Below, one piece after another: positions 39,017 through 39,484 of a DNA stretch of 39,484 nucleotides. The stretch covers positions 1-39,484 of the forward strand of contig JACJZG010000025.1 of NCBI GenBank assembly GCA_020635715.1. The letters run 5' to 3'. How positions within the stretch are numbered: position 1 is the first letter of the stretch; each line of letters starts with the position of its first letter. The notes beneath the pieces were generated by a model. The model was not told the DNA's origin. It ran no database searches and saw only the letters and a list, made by a program, of their open reading frames with translations. Made by a program: the position numbers and the translations under genes. This stretch comes from Flavobacteriales bacterium. GTDB taxonomy: Bacteria; Bacteroidota; Bacteroidia; Flavobacteriales_F; PHOS-HE28.

Positions 39017-39484
39017 TCACAGATCCCCGAACTTCACCAACTGGAATTCCGGTGTGCACTCTATGAGGTGCTTGAGCACGCCCATGTGCCCGGCGCCGAA
39101 GATCACCACGAGGCGGTCAGTAGGCTTCAGGTGCAGATCCTGGATGTTGCGGAGGATGCGCAGGTTGCGCGCGTACCAGTGCATCGCCAGGCCATCGGCG
39201 CCGCGGTACCGCCCCAGCTTGAAGTCGCCGTTGAGGTAGGCGCCGTAATCGCGGTCCAGGGTCTTGTCGGCGTTATGGTACAGGAAGGATTCGAGCAGCG
39301 TGTGGTTCACGTGGTACTCATCCATCGAACGGTAGTAGGCTTTGTAGCGCTGGCTGATGGGATCATCGCTGGTGAAGTCCCAATCGGCGTAGATGCTGTC
39401 GAGGATCGGGTGCAGCTGCAGCGAGTCGCGGTGGTCCCAGAGGTCGGAGAGCAGGGTGGGCGCATCAACTCCGTAGAGCGTGTC
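39017..39484 (-). CDS. Partial DUF5694-like protein (3' end)
   Basis: The last 155 residues of a gene that continues past the right edge. It ends LVVIFGAGHMGVLKHLIECTPEFQLVKFGDL when read in short blocks, and contains HPILDSIYADWDF, YYRSMDEYHVN and HWYARNLRILRNI. The RLVVIFGAGHMGVLKHL region is the hallmark of DUF5694 proteins, exported proteins of unknown function in Bacteroidota and related to the TraB/GumN-like group. The open frame runs to the window end without a start. Confidence 0.7.
   Translation of the reverse strand, partial: DTLYGVDAPTLLSDLWDHRDSLQLHPILDSIYADWDFTSDDPISQRYKAYYRSMDEYHVNHTLLESFLYHNADKTLDRDYGAYLNGDFKLGRYRGADGLAMHWYARNLRILRNIQDLHLKPTDRLVVIFGAGHMGVLKHLIECTPEFQLVKFGDL

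Overview
The window looks like a chromosomal segment of a high-GC member of the Bacteroidota, most likely Flavobacteriales-related. Three things support this. It carries a complete sprA, which encodes the outer-membrane translocon of the type IX secretion system (T9SS). It carries four secreted proteins with T9SS type A C-terminal sorting domains. Many genes have the Bacteroidota promoter -7 element TAnnTTTG, for example TACATTTG, TAACTTTG and TAGCTTTG. No rRNA, tRNA or CRISPR was seen. Functional names rest on sequence motifs read by eye; no database search was run.

Positions 1-4100: a partial outer-surface protein, a TlpA-like thioredoxin, an Omp28-like T9SS cargo protein, a second T9SS cargo protein, and a convergent sirtuin whose 3' end overlaps that cargo gene. 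Positions 4277-14078 are housekeeping: ruvA, sprA, gcvH, a VanZ-like gene and deoC on one strand. Positions 14109-16046: a membrane acyltransferase and a flavoprotein that closely matches iodotyrosine deiodinase. Positions 16124-19813 form a light-repair operon of four overlapping genes: an SDR protein without the usual catalytic Tyr, a DUF2256 zinc-ribbon peptide, an FeS-type (6-4) photolyase and a DASH cryptochrome.

Positions 19873-22667: a protein with a Gly-rich tail, a cytochrome P460-like lipoprotein, a VOC protein, and a T9SS cargo gene that seems frameshifted near its start. An aldehyde dehydrogenase follows at 22733-24193. Next comes an accessory region (about 24200-29600). It holds a dispersed repeat, a lower-GC pair of HEPN-like genes (one zinc-ribbon, one membrane-anchored), a ParE-type toxin-antitoxin pair with a symmetric divergent promoter, an orphan antitoxin, a DUF433/DUF5615 toxin-antitoxin pair, and one intact plus two decayed copies of a DUF2200 gene.

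Positions 29603-34411 are regulatory and stress-type genes: a Crp/Fnr regulator followed by a perfect FNR-type palindrome and a SnoaL-like lipoprotein, two-domain SRPBCC, DUF4259, VOC and DHFR-like genes, and an HxlR repressor divergent from an F420-reductase-like enzyme with a candidate operator between them. Positions 34475-39484: a Kelch-type T9SS cargo protein, a catalytically incomplete ALDH-like protein, a membrane protein, a serine hydrolase with a TPR-like tail, and a partial DUF5694-like gene.

Two functional threads join distant genes. sprA is the exporter for the four cargo proteins in the window. deoC, the ALDH and the short ALDH-like protein probably belong to one deoxyribose-use pathway that is spread across the window.
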